Source: an uncultured Paraglaciecola sp. (GTDB lineage: Bacteria; Pseudomonadota; Gammaproteobacteria; Enterobacterales; Alteromonadaceae). From it: DNA of 64,000 nucleotides. Below, one piece after another: positions 1 through 8,706 of the stretch. The first letter of the stretch is position 1. Every line of letters starts with the position of its first letter. The notes under the pieces are model-generated. The model saw only the letters and a program-made list of their open reading frames with translations, ran no database searches and was not told where the DNA came from. The stretch lies in assembly GCF_937123705.1 (NCBI RefSeq), contig NZ_CAKZKO010000164.1, positions 47,836 through 111,835 of the forward strand, read 5' to 3'. The position numbers and the translations under genes are program-made.

Positions 1-663
1 TTTAAGGTGTTTTCAGAAGTTTTGGGCAAATGTTTATAAAGCAAACTTTCGGCATTATCTACCAGTATGCCGGTGGGATTGCCTTGTTTATCTCGAACAA
101 TTTTACCACCGGGAGGATCAAGGGTGTCTTTAGTAATGCCGGCTATTTCAAGGGCTTTGCTATTGACCCAACTTGCATGTCCATCTACTCGTGACAACAT
201 CACAGGTTTATTTTTTACATATTCATCTAACATGCTAGCCGTGGGAAAAGTTTTACTTGGCCAAAGTACTTGATTCCAGCCTCGCCCGATAATCCATGGT
301 GAGTCTTGTTGTTTTTTGGCATAGGCTTGCACCATTTTTGCCGCGTCTAACGCTGTTTTGCTCTCTCGCAAGTCTACTTGCAGTATGGACTCTCCTAACC
401 CTAACACGTGTCCGTGAGCATCGATTAGTCCTGGCAACATGACTTTATTCTTGCCATCTATATAGGTCGCGTCTGCATAGTCTTGCTCAAGCTCTTTGCC
501 TCCAATGGCTACCACTTTTCCACCATCAAACACTATATTTGAAAATTGAACCAATTTACCCGCATTGTTGAGGGTATAACCTTTTACGTTGCCAATTTGA
601 CTAGGTGCTGCCAACACTAAGGTGCTAACAAAAAACAAACAGATGATAAGTACTTTTTTCACG
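1..663 (-). CDS. Amidohydrolase family protein, N-terminal part (runs off window start)
   Basis: Translating the minus strand from a GTG at 663-661 gives an open frame to the window edge (about 221 residues seen). AGGAG lies five bases upstream, which supports this start. A hydrophobic secretion signal of about 19 residues ending near Leu-Ala-Ala is followed by an amidohydrolase fold: the motif MLPGLIDAHGHV supplies the first metal-binding His-x-His, and the downstream pattern (GRGWNQVLW, SRVDGHASWVNSKAL) is typical of the YtcJ-like amidohydrolase_3 group. Such enzymes hydrolyse C-N bonds, and the signal peptide suggests a periplasmic one. The substrate cannot be told. The C-terminal metal ligands lie outside the window. 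Confidence 0.85.
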
Positions 664-718
664 TGGACTCCTAAAATGAGATGTTCTTAGTGCTAGTTTT
701 CAGCTAGCGTTAATTTCT

Positions 719-1138
719 TTAATGGCAATCGAGTAGCACATTCACTAAGGTTACCGAACCAAAATAACGTCCCACAATTTGGCTTCTGCTATTTAAAACA
801 ATGGTTTGGTTGATACCTTTAGTCAATTGATGTTGCTGACGCAATTGATTGCGACTACGGCCACTAATGTCAATATGAGGTTGAGTTTTACGCCAATTGT
901 TCAAATCAATAAAGTGAATATTTTTTCTATCAATTTGCCTACTTAATTGGGATATTTGATCATTAAAACTTTTATTTTCAGAACCTTTTAATGAATAAAT
1001 AATGACACAAGACGCGTTATCAAAAAGCGGGCTTTGCCCATGACTTGAGGACGATAATAATGTTAAAACGCTTAATATGATAACTACCGAAAATATCCGC
1101 AATCTTGTAATCCCATTATAAGATTTTATCCAAAACAC
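719..1138 (-). CDS. Small secreted or anchored DUF4174-like protein
   Basis: This 139-residue protein has a positively charged N-terminus and a hydrophobic segment at about residues 13-35 (signal peptide or anchor). The C-terminal stretch around LRQQHQLTKGINQTIVLNSRSQIVGRYFGS resembles DUF4174, a thioredoxin-like fold without the CxxC redox pair. Only two cysteines are visible, one in NASCVIIYSL and one at the C-terminal end. No catalytic residues can be named. It lies on the same strand as the amidohydrolase, 55 bases upstream of it, and may be cotranscribed. Family assignment is from pattern memory and is moderate; a function is not known. Confidence 0.6.
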   Translation of the reverse strand: MFWIKSYNGITRLRIFSVVIILSVLTLLSSSSHGQSPLFDNASCVIIYSLKGSENKSFNDQISQLSRQIDRKNIHFIDLNNWRKTQPHIDISGRSRNQLRQQHQLTKGINQTIVLNSRSQIVGRYFGSVTLVNVLLDCH

Positions 1139-1175
1139 ATTTTTCCTATACCTATACTAAATCAGTTTTTAACTG

Positions 1176-2171
1176 TTAAATCAACAAACTAGGCACTTGG
1201 TGTAAGTGATCATCTTGCCATACTCTAAGCATTTTTTGTTGATCTATATTACCACCAGACAATATCACTAATACTTTTTGCTTGGTTGACTGCGTTTTGA
1301 GCCATTCGACTACGGCTCCCATACTCATAGCACTAGTAGGCTCTACATGAATTTTAAGTAAGTGTTGTAACCACTGAGTCCAATAGGCAATCTTTGTTTC
1401 GTCAATTTCATAAAAACCATCTAAAGCCTGTAAAAACGGAAAGGTTAGTTCTCCTACGGCTAAGGTTGCGGCACCATCAGCTAAGGTATCTGGCTGATTT
1501 TCCAGTGATTGAATAACACCGGTTCGAATAGATCTAATAGCGTCGTTTGCCACCAGAGGTTCAGCTCCTATAACACTTGCCTTAGGATAGAGTGCTTTGG
1601 TAGTCACCAACGAACCAGAAATTAATCCACCACCGCCTACGGGAGCAAAAACGCTATCGACTTCTCCTGTTTGTTTTAGCGCCTCGAGTGCAGCGGTGCC
1701 TTGGCCGGCAATAATGTCATAGTGATTAAACGGAGGCATCCACAGCACACCATTTTTTTTGGCTGCTTCAGCTACCTTTTCATCGGCTTCTTTACGAGAT
1801 GCACTTATGTCCAGCTTTGCACCATAATACTCGGTGGCCGCAGCCTTCACCTTAGATACATTTTGAGCACTAAAGATAGTGGCTTTCACACCAAGTAGCT
1901 TTGCCGCGTACGCCACCGCTTGGGCGTGATTACCCGAACTACTGGCCAAAACATGTGAACCAAGTTGCCCGTTTTCTCGTGCCTTAAGCATCATATTTAT
2001 GGCACCACGGAGCTTAAATGCACCTGTTTTTTGCAAACATTCTGCTTTAAACATTATGTTATGCCCTAACCAGTCATTTAATAACTGCGATTCATATACT
2101 GGGGTGTTTTTAATAAAAGGCTGGATGCGTTGTTCGGCAGCTTGCACATCGGCAATAGTCACACTGGACAT
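1176..2171 (-). CDS. PLP-dependent threonine/serine dehydratase (fold type II)
   Basis: This 331-residue enzyme belongs to the family of TdcB, biodegradative threonine dehydratase and serine racemase, which deaminate Thr or Ser to 2-oxo acids. The PLP lysine sits in KTGAFKLRGA, the cofactor phosphate loop is GGGGLISG, and SSGNHAQA contacts the substrate carboxylate. There is no C-terminal ACT regulatory domain, unlike biosynthetic IlvA, and the length matches the short catabolic or racemase type. An in-frame TTG at 2210 would add 13 residues, but the ATG at 2171 begins the family's usual N-terminus. Threonine, serine or hydroxyaspartate specificity cannot be separated from sequence alone. Confidence 0.88.
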   Translation of the reverse strand: MSSVTIADVQAAEQRIQPFIKNTPVYESQLLNDWLGHNIMFKAECLQKTGAFKLRGAINMMLKARENGQLGSHVLASSSGNHAQAVAYAAKLLGVKATIFSAQNVSKVKAAATEYYGAKLDISASRKEADEKVAEAAKKNGVLWMPPFNHYDIIAGQGTAALEALKQTGEVDSVFAPVGGGGLISGSLVTTKALYPKASVIGAEPLVANDAIRSIRTGVIQSLENQPDTLADGAATLAVGELTFPFLQALDGFYEIDETKIAYWTQWLQHLLKIHVEPTSAMSMGAVVEWLKTQSTKQKVLVILSGGNIDQQKMLRVWQDDHLHQVPSLLI

Positions 2172-2285
2172 ATATAAAAGATCACTATTAATAGTTGCTA
2201 CAGGAAGCAAGATGGTAGCCTGTAGTTGCTATTTTCGCATCAACATTTATGCTGTTTATTCACTAAAAGTTTGAAGGAAACAAAG

Positions 2286-2660
2286 ATGGGTTTACTCGAT
2301 GGTTTATTAGGCAATGCTTCTGAAATTGATATCAGTGAAATAGCGGATGAATTGGCACCTATAATTGCTGAAACTGAAAGTATACAACAGGCATTTAAAG
2401 AGATTAGAGATATGTATGTGTTCACTAACAAACGCCTTATTTTAATTGATAAACAAGGTATGACCGGCCGTAAAGTGGACTACCATTCGATCCCATATCG
2501 CGCCATTACACAATTTAAAGTAGAAACCGCCGGCCACTTCGATTTAGATGCCGAGCTTAAGATCTGGATATCAGGACAAAGCAACCCTATAGAAAAAGAA
2601 CTTAAGAAAGATACCGTAGTTGGTATCCAACAAACCTTAGCTGCACAAATGTTTGCTTAA
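2286..2660 (+). CDS. Bacterial PH-domain protein (bPH_1 / PF08000 type)
   Basis: This 124-residue cytoplasmic protein starts at the ATG at 2286, chosen because AAGGA lies eight bases upstream and because MGLLDGLLGN is the usual N-terminus of the family. The body (YVFTNKRLILIDKQGMTGRKVDYHSIPYRAI, then FKVETAGHFDLDAELKIW) is the beta-barrel pattern of bacterial pleckstrin-homology domain 1, related to YvbH. No enzymatic residues are expected in this family and its ligand is unknown. It diverges from the dehydratase upstream. The repeat block follows immediately, so it probably ends a one-gene unit. Confidence 0.85.
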   Translation: MGLLDGLLGNASEIDISEIADELAPIIAETESIQQAFKEIRDMYVFTNKRLILIDKQGMTGRKVDYHSIPYRAITQFKVETAGHFDLDAELKIWISGQSNPIEKELKKDTVVGIQQTLAAQMFA

Positions 2661-2689
2661 GAGTAGCGATCAGAAACGAGTTTCGAGTT

Positions 2690-3345
2690 TTAGTGCCCGC
2701 TAGGGCATAAAAAAGCATGCGCTGGCGCTTTCTGACCTCCATGTCAGTTTTGACTCGAATCCCTTCGAGCCAACTACTCTTTTGCAACAGCGCAAAAGAG
2801 TAGCCAGAAAACGCCGCCGCTATTAAAGTTCTTAACCGCACAAAAAGACTTATTTTAGGGTCGCTACAAATGTGTCCCTCCAACTTCCGCTCAAATGACG
2901 TCGTGTCATTTGCCCCTAAAATAAGCCTTTTTGTGCTGAAACTTTACAGGCGAGAAAGCAGTGGCGGCGCCACCCAAAGAAATAAAGCTTTGTCGGCAAA
3001 GCCGATGCGCTTGATTTACCCTCGAATGAATGCTCGCCGTTTATTGTTTCAATTTGGGAGGTTAATCGCCAGGGATAGGCGATTAAGCGGTGCGCCGTCT
3101 GGAACGGCTCAGCGCGACCTGCCAAATTGAAACAATAAACGGATGAAGAGCATTGTGTCGAGCGGCACTTTTTGCTTACTTTTTGCTGCTGTTGGTAAAA
3201 AGTAAGTCGCATAGAAGGGATTCTATGTGAAAAACGATAGGGATATCGTGCCCGTTTAGGGCATAAAAAAGCATACGCTAACGCTTACAGGCATCTCGAT
3301 AACTGCTCCTGCGTTATTCTACCTTCCGCCATCCATGGCGGTCTC
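2690..3345. repeat. Gene-free block of nested palindromes, copy A of a modular repeat family
   Basis: No credible gene is seen here. Near-identical direct repeats of about 38 bases (2693-2730 and 3248-3286), each starting with a GCCC/GGGC hairpin, bound the block. Inside are a 12-bp perfect hairpin (2774-2785/2792-2803), a 23-bp inverted repeat with one mismatch (2838-2860/2914-2936) enclosing CAAATGAC/GTCATTTG, a perfect 21-bp inverted repeat (3037-3057/3122-3142) enclosing two smaller hairpins, a 10-bp hairpin (3175-3184/3197-3206), and CCGCCAT/ATGGCGG at 3326-3341. Related modules recur at 41841-42006 and 43680-43885. Confidence 0.85.
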
Positions 3346-3383
3346 TTGTCTGTCTCAAATTTAGGATCCCAATACCAAACTTG

Positions 3384-5612
3384 CTACTCCATGCCTAAGT
3401 GCTTATCAAAGAAATTAGTAATGGTTTTGTACAAGTGAATTCCGGTATTCTTACCGCGTATGCTGTGTTTTTTGCCGGGATAATCCATGCTTTCGAATGG
3501 GATAGCTAAGTCTTGCAGGTGTTTGTAGAGCTTAGTGCTGTTGGTAAAAAGCACGTTGTCATCGGCCATGCCGTGATAGATCAGCAAATCCCCTTTAAGA
3601 TCTTTAGCATAGGGAAATACCGATGCTGCGGCATAGGCACCTTTATCAGTTTTAGGATGTCCCATAAAACGCTCGGTATAATGGGTATCGTACAAGCCCC
3701 AATCGGTAACAGGTGCACCAGCAACCCCCGCTTTGAAGTAGTCTGAGGCTTTAAACATCGCCATTAGGCTCATGTAACCGCCGTAACTGTGGCCGTGCAC
3801 ACCAATTCGTGATGGATCCACATATGGCAAGCTATGTAAAAATTTTACACCTTCGATTTGATCGGCGACCTCAACACTGCCCATTTTTTTGTATATAGGA
3901 TCTTCGAAAGCTTTGCCCCTCGCTTCCGAGCCTCGGTTGTCGATACTGAAGACCACATAGCCCTTGTTGGCCCAATATTGCATCAATAAACCGCGATTTC
4001 CACCCCAACTATCCTTCACCACTTGCGCACCTGGGCCGCCGTACAAATACACGATCACAGGATGTTTGCCTTCAATTTTTGCTGGCTTATACAAACGATA
4101 GAATATTTCCGTGCCATCTTGGGTATTAAAGCTGGCAATAGTAGGTTTTATCCAATTTGCTTGATAAGGCTTGAGCGGGTGATTATCGTCTATTTTATTT
4201 TCACTCAACCAAGTTAACTGCTTACCTTGTGCTTGGTGTAAGCTAACTTGTTGTGGAGTGTTGGTAGTAGAGAAGTTATCAACATAGACACTGGCATCTT
4301 GGCTAAAGGAAATCTTATGGAAACCACTACGTTTGGTAATTTTAGTGATGGCTGCACCATCGAAGCCTACCTTATATAAATGGCTTTGTGTGGGGGTGTC
4401 GGCACGGCCAGTAAAGTAAATCACTTTATTCTTTTGATCGATAGCCTCTACTTCATCCACTACCCAATCACCTTTGGTTAGCTGACGCACTAGCTCGCCG
4501 TTGTTTTTGTGTAAATACAGATGTTTGTAGCCATCTTTTTCAGATGCCCAAATAAAGTGCTGCTTGTCGTTTAAAAAACGTAGATCTTTGTTCAAATTAA
4601 CCCAAGTGTTACTTTTTTCTTCGAGTAACGTGCTTTGTTTTTTACTGGATAAATCAAATGCTTTCAGTGCCAAATATTGTTGACTGCGATCTTGCACTTG
4701 ATAGGTCAGCTTAGTGCTGTCTTTCATCCAATTTACTCTAGCCAAGTAAATATCTTGCTCGTCACCTAAATCTACCCAGTTTTTTTGCAAAGAGGCTAGG
4801 TCAAGCACGGCTAATTTAATCAAGACATTATTAGTGCCCGCACTAGGGTAACGTTGCTTAATCATTTTTATAGAGTCCGCATATATCTCGCTGCGGGTAA
4901 TTTGCTCAACTGGCGATTCGTCTATTTGGGTAAAGGCAATATGTTTCTCATCTGGCGACCACCAATAACCTGTCATTCGGCCCATTTCTTCTTGTGCTAC
5001 GAATTCCGCCATAGCATTTTTAATAGGCCCATTACCATCATGGGTTAAGCGAGTTTCTTTGCCACTTTTAATGTGTTTGATATATAAGTCTTGGTTTCGA
5101 ACGAAAGACAAGTAATTGCCCTTTGGTGACAACTTGATATCAGTTTCAAACTCTGGGGTTTGCAATAACTGCTGCGCTTTTTTATCACCTAAAAGGTAAT
5201 AATAGGCATCACCCGCTAGCGGGAATAACAAGGCACTAGCATCATTTGACCATTGGTAACTGACAATACCAGACCCACTTAGACGCAGACGTTCTCGTCG
5301 TGCTTTTTCCTCATCGGATAAGACTTCAGGCCCTGAACTCAAGTCATCAGAGTCAAATAACAACTGCGTTTTAGCACTTTTTATATCGTACTCCCATAAA
5401 TCTAAGCGTTCATAATCAGATTCTTTAGCTTGTAAAAAAGTCACGCGTTTGCCATCGGGAGAAACTTTCAGTTTTTTTTGAGATGCCCCCTGCAAGCTCG
5501 GAGACTGGAAGATACGTTCAATACTAAGTGTTGATTGCGGTTGATTATTGGCTGTTACATTGACAGACCAGACTGCCAAACCACTGACTAAAAGCCAAGA
5601 AAGTTTATTCAT
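3384..5612 (-). CDS. Secreted dipeptidyl peptidase IV-type serine peptidase (S9B)
   Basis: The 742-residue protein opens with a signal peptide (cleavage near VTANNQ, about residue 22). It continues with a beta-propeller DPPIV_N domain and ends with an alpha/beta-hydrolase peptidase domain. The nucleophile is in GHSYGG (about Ser609), the acid in ADDNV (about Asp684) and the base in GKKHS (about His716). The EFVAQEEMGR segment carries the Glu-Glu pair that anchors the substrate N-terminus, a hallmark of true DPP-IV enzymes that release X-Pro dipeptides. The role is probably periplasmic peptide degradation. It is transcribed alone, with the palindromic block just downstream. Confidence 0.93.
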   Translation of the reverse strand: MNKLSWLLVSGLAVWSVNVTANNQPQSTLSIERIFQSPSLQGASQKKLKVSPDGKRVTFLQAKESDYERLDLWEYDIKSAKTQLLFDSDDLSSGPEVLSDEEKARRERLRLSGSGIVSYQWSNDASALLFPLAGDAYYYLLGDKKAQQLLQTPEFETDIKLSPKGNYLSFVRNQDLYIKHIKSGKETRLTHDGNGPIKNAMAEFVAQEEMGRMTGYWWSPDEKHIAFTQIDESPVEQITRSEIYADSIKMIKQRYPSAGTNNVLIKLAVLDLASLQKNWVDLGDEQDIYLARVNWMKDSTKLTYQVQDRSQQYLALKAFDLSSKKQSTLLEEKSNTWVNLNKDLRFLNDKQHFIWASEKDGYKHLYLHKNNGELVRQLTKGDWVVDEVEAIDQKNKVIYFTGRADTPTQSHLYKVGFDGAAITKITKRSGFHKISFSQDASVYVDNFSTTNTPQQVSLHQAQGKQLTWLSENKIDDNHPLKPYQANWIKPTIASFNTQDGTEIFYRLYKPAKIEGKHPVIVYLYGGPGAQVVKDSWGGNRGLLMQYWANKGYVVFSIDNRGSEARGKAFEDPIYKKMGSVEVADQIEGVKFLHSLPYVDPSRIGVHGHSYGGYMSLMAMFKASDYFKAGVAGAPVTDWGLYDTHYTERFMGHPKTDKGAYAAASVFPYAKDLKGDLLIYHGMADDNVLFTNSTKLYKHLQDLAIPFESMDYPGKKHSIRGKNTGIHLYKTITNFFDKHLGME

Positions 5613-5750
5613 TCACATTTTCCCATTACTGTTTGTTCTTACCTCCAAGAATTAGGATAAGATACTTTATTATAATAAAGGCCAGTGACAAACGGGCCAT
5701 TCGGCATATTGTAGGGATTTATTGCCTACAGGTAAAATCACAGGGTGAAA

Positions 5751-6374
5751 ATGTTAAAAACCGCTTTAGTTTTAGGTGCAACAGGCTTAGTGGGTAAGTC
5801 CTTAGTTGAACAACTGTGTGCAGATAAACGCTATCAAAGGGTCACTTGCTTGATCCGAAAGCCACTGCCTAAAGATTATTTCGCCGATAATTCCCATAAA
5901 GTGCAAGCAATAGTGGTTGATTTTGAGCAGTTACAGGATTACCAAGGCTATTTTTCCGCAGCGCATATCTATGTGTGTTTAGGCACAACCATTAAGCAAG
6001 CTGGCAGCAAGCAAGCGTTTCGCAAAGTCGATTTCGAATATGTGCATGTGGCGGCGCAGCTGGCTAAAACCCTAAAGGCCGGCAGTTTTGTGTGGATTTC
6101 TTCGGTTGGAGCCAATGCCCATAGCCCTAATTTTTATTTGCGGGTTAAAGGTGAGCTCGAAAATGCCATTTTAAATATGCCGGGTTTACCCAACGCCGCA
6201 GCGGTAAGACCTTCGTTATTGTTAGGTGAGCGCAACGAGATGCGCCCCGCCGAGAAACTCGCCGCCATGTTCAGCCCTCTCATCTCGCCGTTTTTACTCG
6301 GCGGATTAAAAAAGTATCGGCCGGTGCAGGCGGCAGAAGTCGCGACTCATATGATCCGTTTACAGGTATTCTAA
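5751..6374 (+). CDS. NAD(P)-binding Rossmann oxidoreductase (SDR a-type, TIP30/YbjT-like)
   Basis: This protein of about 207 residues begins with the dinucleotide-binding motif GATGLVG, followed by VDFEQL and CLGTTIKQAGSKQAFRKVDFEY, which is characteristic of short atypical SDRs related to TIP30/HTATIP2. The WISSVGA segment aligns with the SDR beta-5 region. A YxxxK catalytic pair is replaced by YLRVKGELE, which fits the Y-x-x-x-K spacing. GTG at 5745 is an alternative start two codons earlier; the ATG at 5751 is preferred by position of the motif, but the ribosome site is weak. trmN6 follows one base after the stop codon, so the two are cotranscribed. The substrate is unknown. Confidence 0.85.
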   Translation: MLKTALVLGATGLVGKSLVEQLCADKRYQRVTCLIRKPLPKDYFADNSHKVQAIVVDFEQLQDYQGYFSAAHIYVCLGTTIKQAGSKQAFRKVDFEYVHVAAQLAKTLKAGSFVWISSVGANAHSPNFYLRVKGELENAILNMPGLPNAAAVRPSLLLGERNEMRPAEKLAAMFSPLISPFLLGGLKKYRPVQAAEVATHMIRLQVF

Positions 6375-6375
6375 G

Positions 6376-7089
6376 ATGGGATTTAAGTTCAAGCAGTTCA
6401 CTATCGAAGATCAAGCTTGCGGAATGAAAGTCGGCACCGACAGCATTATGCTGGGCAGTTGGGTACAAACTAATCATCCCCAGCGCATTTTAGATATCGG
6501 CACCGGCAGTGGCTTGTTAGCCATTATGTTGGCGCAAAAAACACCTGAAAGTTGCTTGATTGATGGTATAGACCTAGATGCCGCCGCTATCAAACAGGCT
6601 AAAATTAATGGTCAGAATTGCCCATGGACCCAGCGCTTAACTTTCTATCACACTAGCCTGCAAAATTTTCAAACGGATCAAGCCTATGACTTGATTATCA
6701 GTAATCCGCCATATTTTTGTACTAATAAAACGGCCAATAAAACCCAAACCTCACCGAGCCGCACCCAAGCAAGGCAGACAGTAGCATTAGATCACGCAAC
6801 ACTTTTACAAGCGGTCGCGCAGCATCTATCTGTTGCTGGCCAGTTTAATTGCGTTCTGCCAGAAAGCGTGGCACATCAATTTATTGATGAGGCACAAACA
6901 CTAGGTTTGCATTGCACTCGGGCTTTAGAGGTGCAACCAAAGCAAGATGTTGGTATTACGAGACTTTTACTGGCGTTTAAGCGCACTAAAACGCCTACAG
7001 CTACTGAAAACATCAGTATTTACAATCAGTTAAACGAATATTCAACAGACTATATCGCCCTATGCAAAGATTATTATCTTAATTTTTGA
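6376..7089 (+). CDS. trmN6: tRNA1(Val) (adenine-37-N6)-methyltransferase
   Basis: This 237-residue SAM-dependent methyltransferase carries DIGTGSGLLAIML (motif I, SAM binding) and the N6-adenine signature NPPYF. The N-terminal MGFKFKQFTIEDQACGMKVGTDSI pattern is the diagnostic opening of YfiC/TrmN6, with usual family length. It modifies A37 of tRNA1(Val). It starts one base after the oxidoreductase stop. The catalytic core is intact. Confidence 0.9.
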   Translation: MGFKFKQFTIEDQACGMKVGTDSIMLGSWVQTNHPQRILDIGTGSGLLAIMLAQKTPESCLIDGIDLDAAAIKQAKINGQNCPWTQRLTFYHTSLQNFQTDQAYDLIISNPPYFCTNKTANKTQTSPSRTQARQTVALDHATLLQAVAQHLSVAGQFNCVLPESVAHQFIDEAQTLGLHCTRALEVQPKQDVGITRLLLAFKRTKTPTATENISIYNQLNEYSTDYIALCKDYYLNF

Positions 7090-7160
7090 CAGTTTTTACC
7101 TTAATCCTCTATCTTTTTATAAGTAGTACTTAACAATACGCGCTTTATCTGGGAGGAATG

Positions 7161-7538
7161 ATGAAAACATTTGAATTACCCAAATCGATCTCTTCTTTGG
7201 CGAGCCAGCTACAAATTGTACAAATGGTGTGGCAGAACGTGGCGGTTCAAATCCCCAAATTTGCGGTTTATGCCATTATTGAAAAACCTGTATTTCATAA
7301 AGTGGTGATTAGACGGGGCAGGAAAATTGGCCTTTTAACTTTGTCGCGGTATACCATCCCTGTTCTCGATCCGTTTCGAGGTGATATTGATTTTTATCCC
7401 AACTACGCACTGATTATTAGCCATAGTCGCGGCAACTGTTTTGGTTTATATGGCTACCCTGCCGATCACATTGAGCTAGATAAACAACTTTCAGCAACCA
7501 ACGGGGCTGTGGGGAAGATTGTTAAGCACTATTTATAG
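7161..7538 (+). CDS. Solitary CheW-like domain protein
   Basis: This 125-residue protein contains the pattern LTLSRYTIPVLDPFRGDI followed by YALIISHSRG and FGLYGYPADHIEL, which matches the second half of CheW domains (a beta-barrel adapter that couples chemoreceptors to CheA). No chemotaxis gene is nearby, so it may act as a stand-alone adapter or repurposed domain. GGGAGG at 7151-7156 places the ATG at 7161 at a better distance than the ATG at 7158. It converges with queG, only 22 bases apart. Assignment rests on fold pattern only; the first 50 residues are poorly conserved by eye. Confidence 0.6.
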   Translation: MKTFELPKSISSLASQLQIVQMVWQNVAVQIPKFAVYAIIEKPVFHKVVIRRGRKIGLLTLSRYTIPVLDPFRGDIDFYPNYALIISHSRGNCFGLYGYPADHIELDKQLSATNGAVGKIVKHYL

Positions 7539-7560
7539 CTTCAATAGACCATATCTGGCA

Positions 7561-8706
7561 CTAGGCATCTCTCACTAGGCCTTTTTCAATGCTACGCACT
7601 AACCTTTGGGTTAAACGATTATCGACTTTTACATCTTGTTGGGCTTTTTCTTGCTGTTGTTGTAGCGCCCACTCAATATGTTCTTTGACCATTTCTGTAC
7701 TATGCAGCAATGCAGCTTGCAAGCTAGAGACTATTTGCTCGGAATAAGGGGCATTACCTAAGCCTACCGCTAAATTACGTTGCCAACGCTCAAACCCAAT
7801 GCGCCTGATAGCTGATCCTTCGGTATTTTTAAGAAAGGTCGCTTCATCCCATGCAAATAATTGAATTAGTTCCTGACTCATTAATTTTTGTCTGGGGTGA
7901 AAGTCTGTTTCATCGGTAATATTGGCGTAACGGTTCCACGGGCAAATGAGCTGACAATCATCGCAGCCATATACGCGATTGCCAATCAAAGCCCGATACT
8001 GCTCAGGAATGGCACCTTTTTGCTCTATGGTTAAATAAGAAATACAGCGCCTTGCATCAACCACGTATGGTTCAACAATTGCTTGAGTAGGGCAAATTGT
8101 GAGACAAGCGGTACAGCTGCCGCAGTTTTCACTTACCGCTTTATCCACAGGTAAGGGAATATCAACAAATAGCTCACCTAAAAAGAACCAAGAGCCTGCT
8201 GCCTTGTTTATAGTAAGTGAGTGCTTACCGGTCCACCCTATTCCGGCTTTTTCGGCAATGGCATGCTCAAGCACCGGAGCAGAATCCACAAATGGCCTAA
8301 AATTCAACTCGGCGCATTCGGTTTTGATTTTTTCACCCAGCTTTTTGAGGCGATTTCGTAATAACTTGTGATAGTCACGACCAAGGGCATAACGGCTAAT
8401 ATAGGCTTGTTGTTTATTTTTGAGGGTATGGGCGAACTTAGCATCCGGCGGTAAGTAATCCATTCTGACACTGATAACTCGCAAGGTGCCGCTTAGCAAT
8501 TCTGCCGGTCTGGCGCGCTTCATGCCGTGTTCCAACATGTAATTCATTTCCCCTGCATAGCCATTTTCTAGCCATGCTTGTAGGTGGGACTCATGTTGTT
8601 GTAGATCAACATCGCAAATCCCCACTTGCTGAAAACCTAGCGCTTTACCCCAAGCCTTGATACTTTCAGCTAAAGATAACAATTGGGAGCTGTTGAGTGA
8701 TGACAT
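7561..8706 (-). CDS. queG: Epoxyqueuosine reductase QueG
   Basis: The 381-residue enzyme performs the last step of queuosine tRNA biosynthesis, reducing epoxyqueuosine to queuosine with cobalamin and two [4Fe-4S] clusters. Two ferredoxin-like clusters are visible: CGSCTACLTICP and GCDDCQLICPWN. The DUF1730 segment near SVRMDYLPPD and the C-terminal HEAT-like helices are present. The ATG at 8706 is preferred; a GTG at 8748 would extend it by 14 codons into nnr. The 5' end overlaps the divergent nnr gene, so the promoter must lie inside nnr. Confidence 0.95.
   Translation of the reverse strand: MSSLNSSQLLSLAESIKAWGKALGFQQVGICDVDLQQHESHLQAWLENGYAGEMNYMLEHGMKRARPAELLSGTLRVISVRMDYLPPDAKFAHTLKNKQQAYISRYALGRDYHKLLRNRLKKLGEKIKTECAELNFRPFVDSAPVLEHAIAEKAGIGWTGKHSLTINKAAGSWFFLGELFVDIPLPVDKAVSENCGSCTACLTICPTQAIVEPYVVDARRCISYLTIEQKGAIPEQYRALIGNRVYGCDDCQLICPWNRYANITDETDFHPRQKLMSQELIQLFAWDEATFLKNTEGSAIRRIGFERWQRNLAVGLGNAPYSEQIVSSLQAALLHSTEMVKEHIEWALQQQQEKAQQDVKVDNRLTQRLVRSIEKGLVRDA

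Noticed and set aside
1176..2210. Longer dehydratase from TTG 2210
   Set aside because: The additional 13 residues are not typical of the family; ATG 2171 begins the conserved N-terminus.
2602..3212. Open frames of about 86-98 codons on both strands across the palindromic block
   Set aside because: They follow the palindromes, have no ribosome site or recognisable domain, and overlap each other; the DNA structure explains their openness.
2690..3345. Possible integron attC-like sites, given the imperfect hairpins
   Set aside because: No integrase, no cassette-like genes between copies and no core-site consensus could be found.
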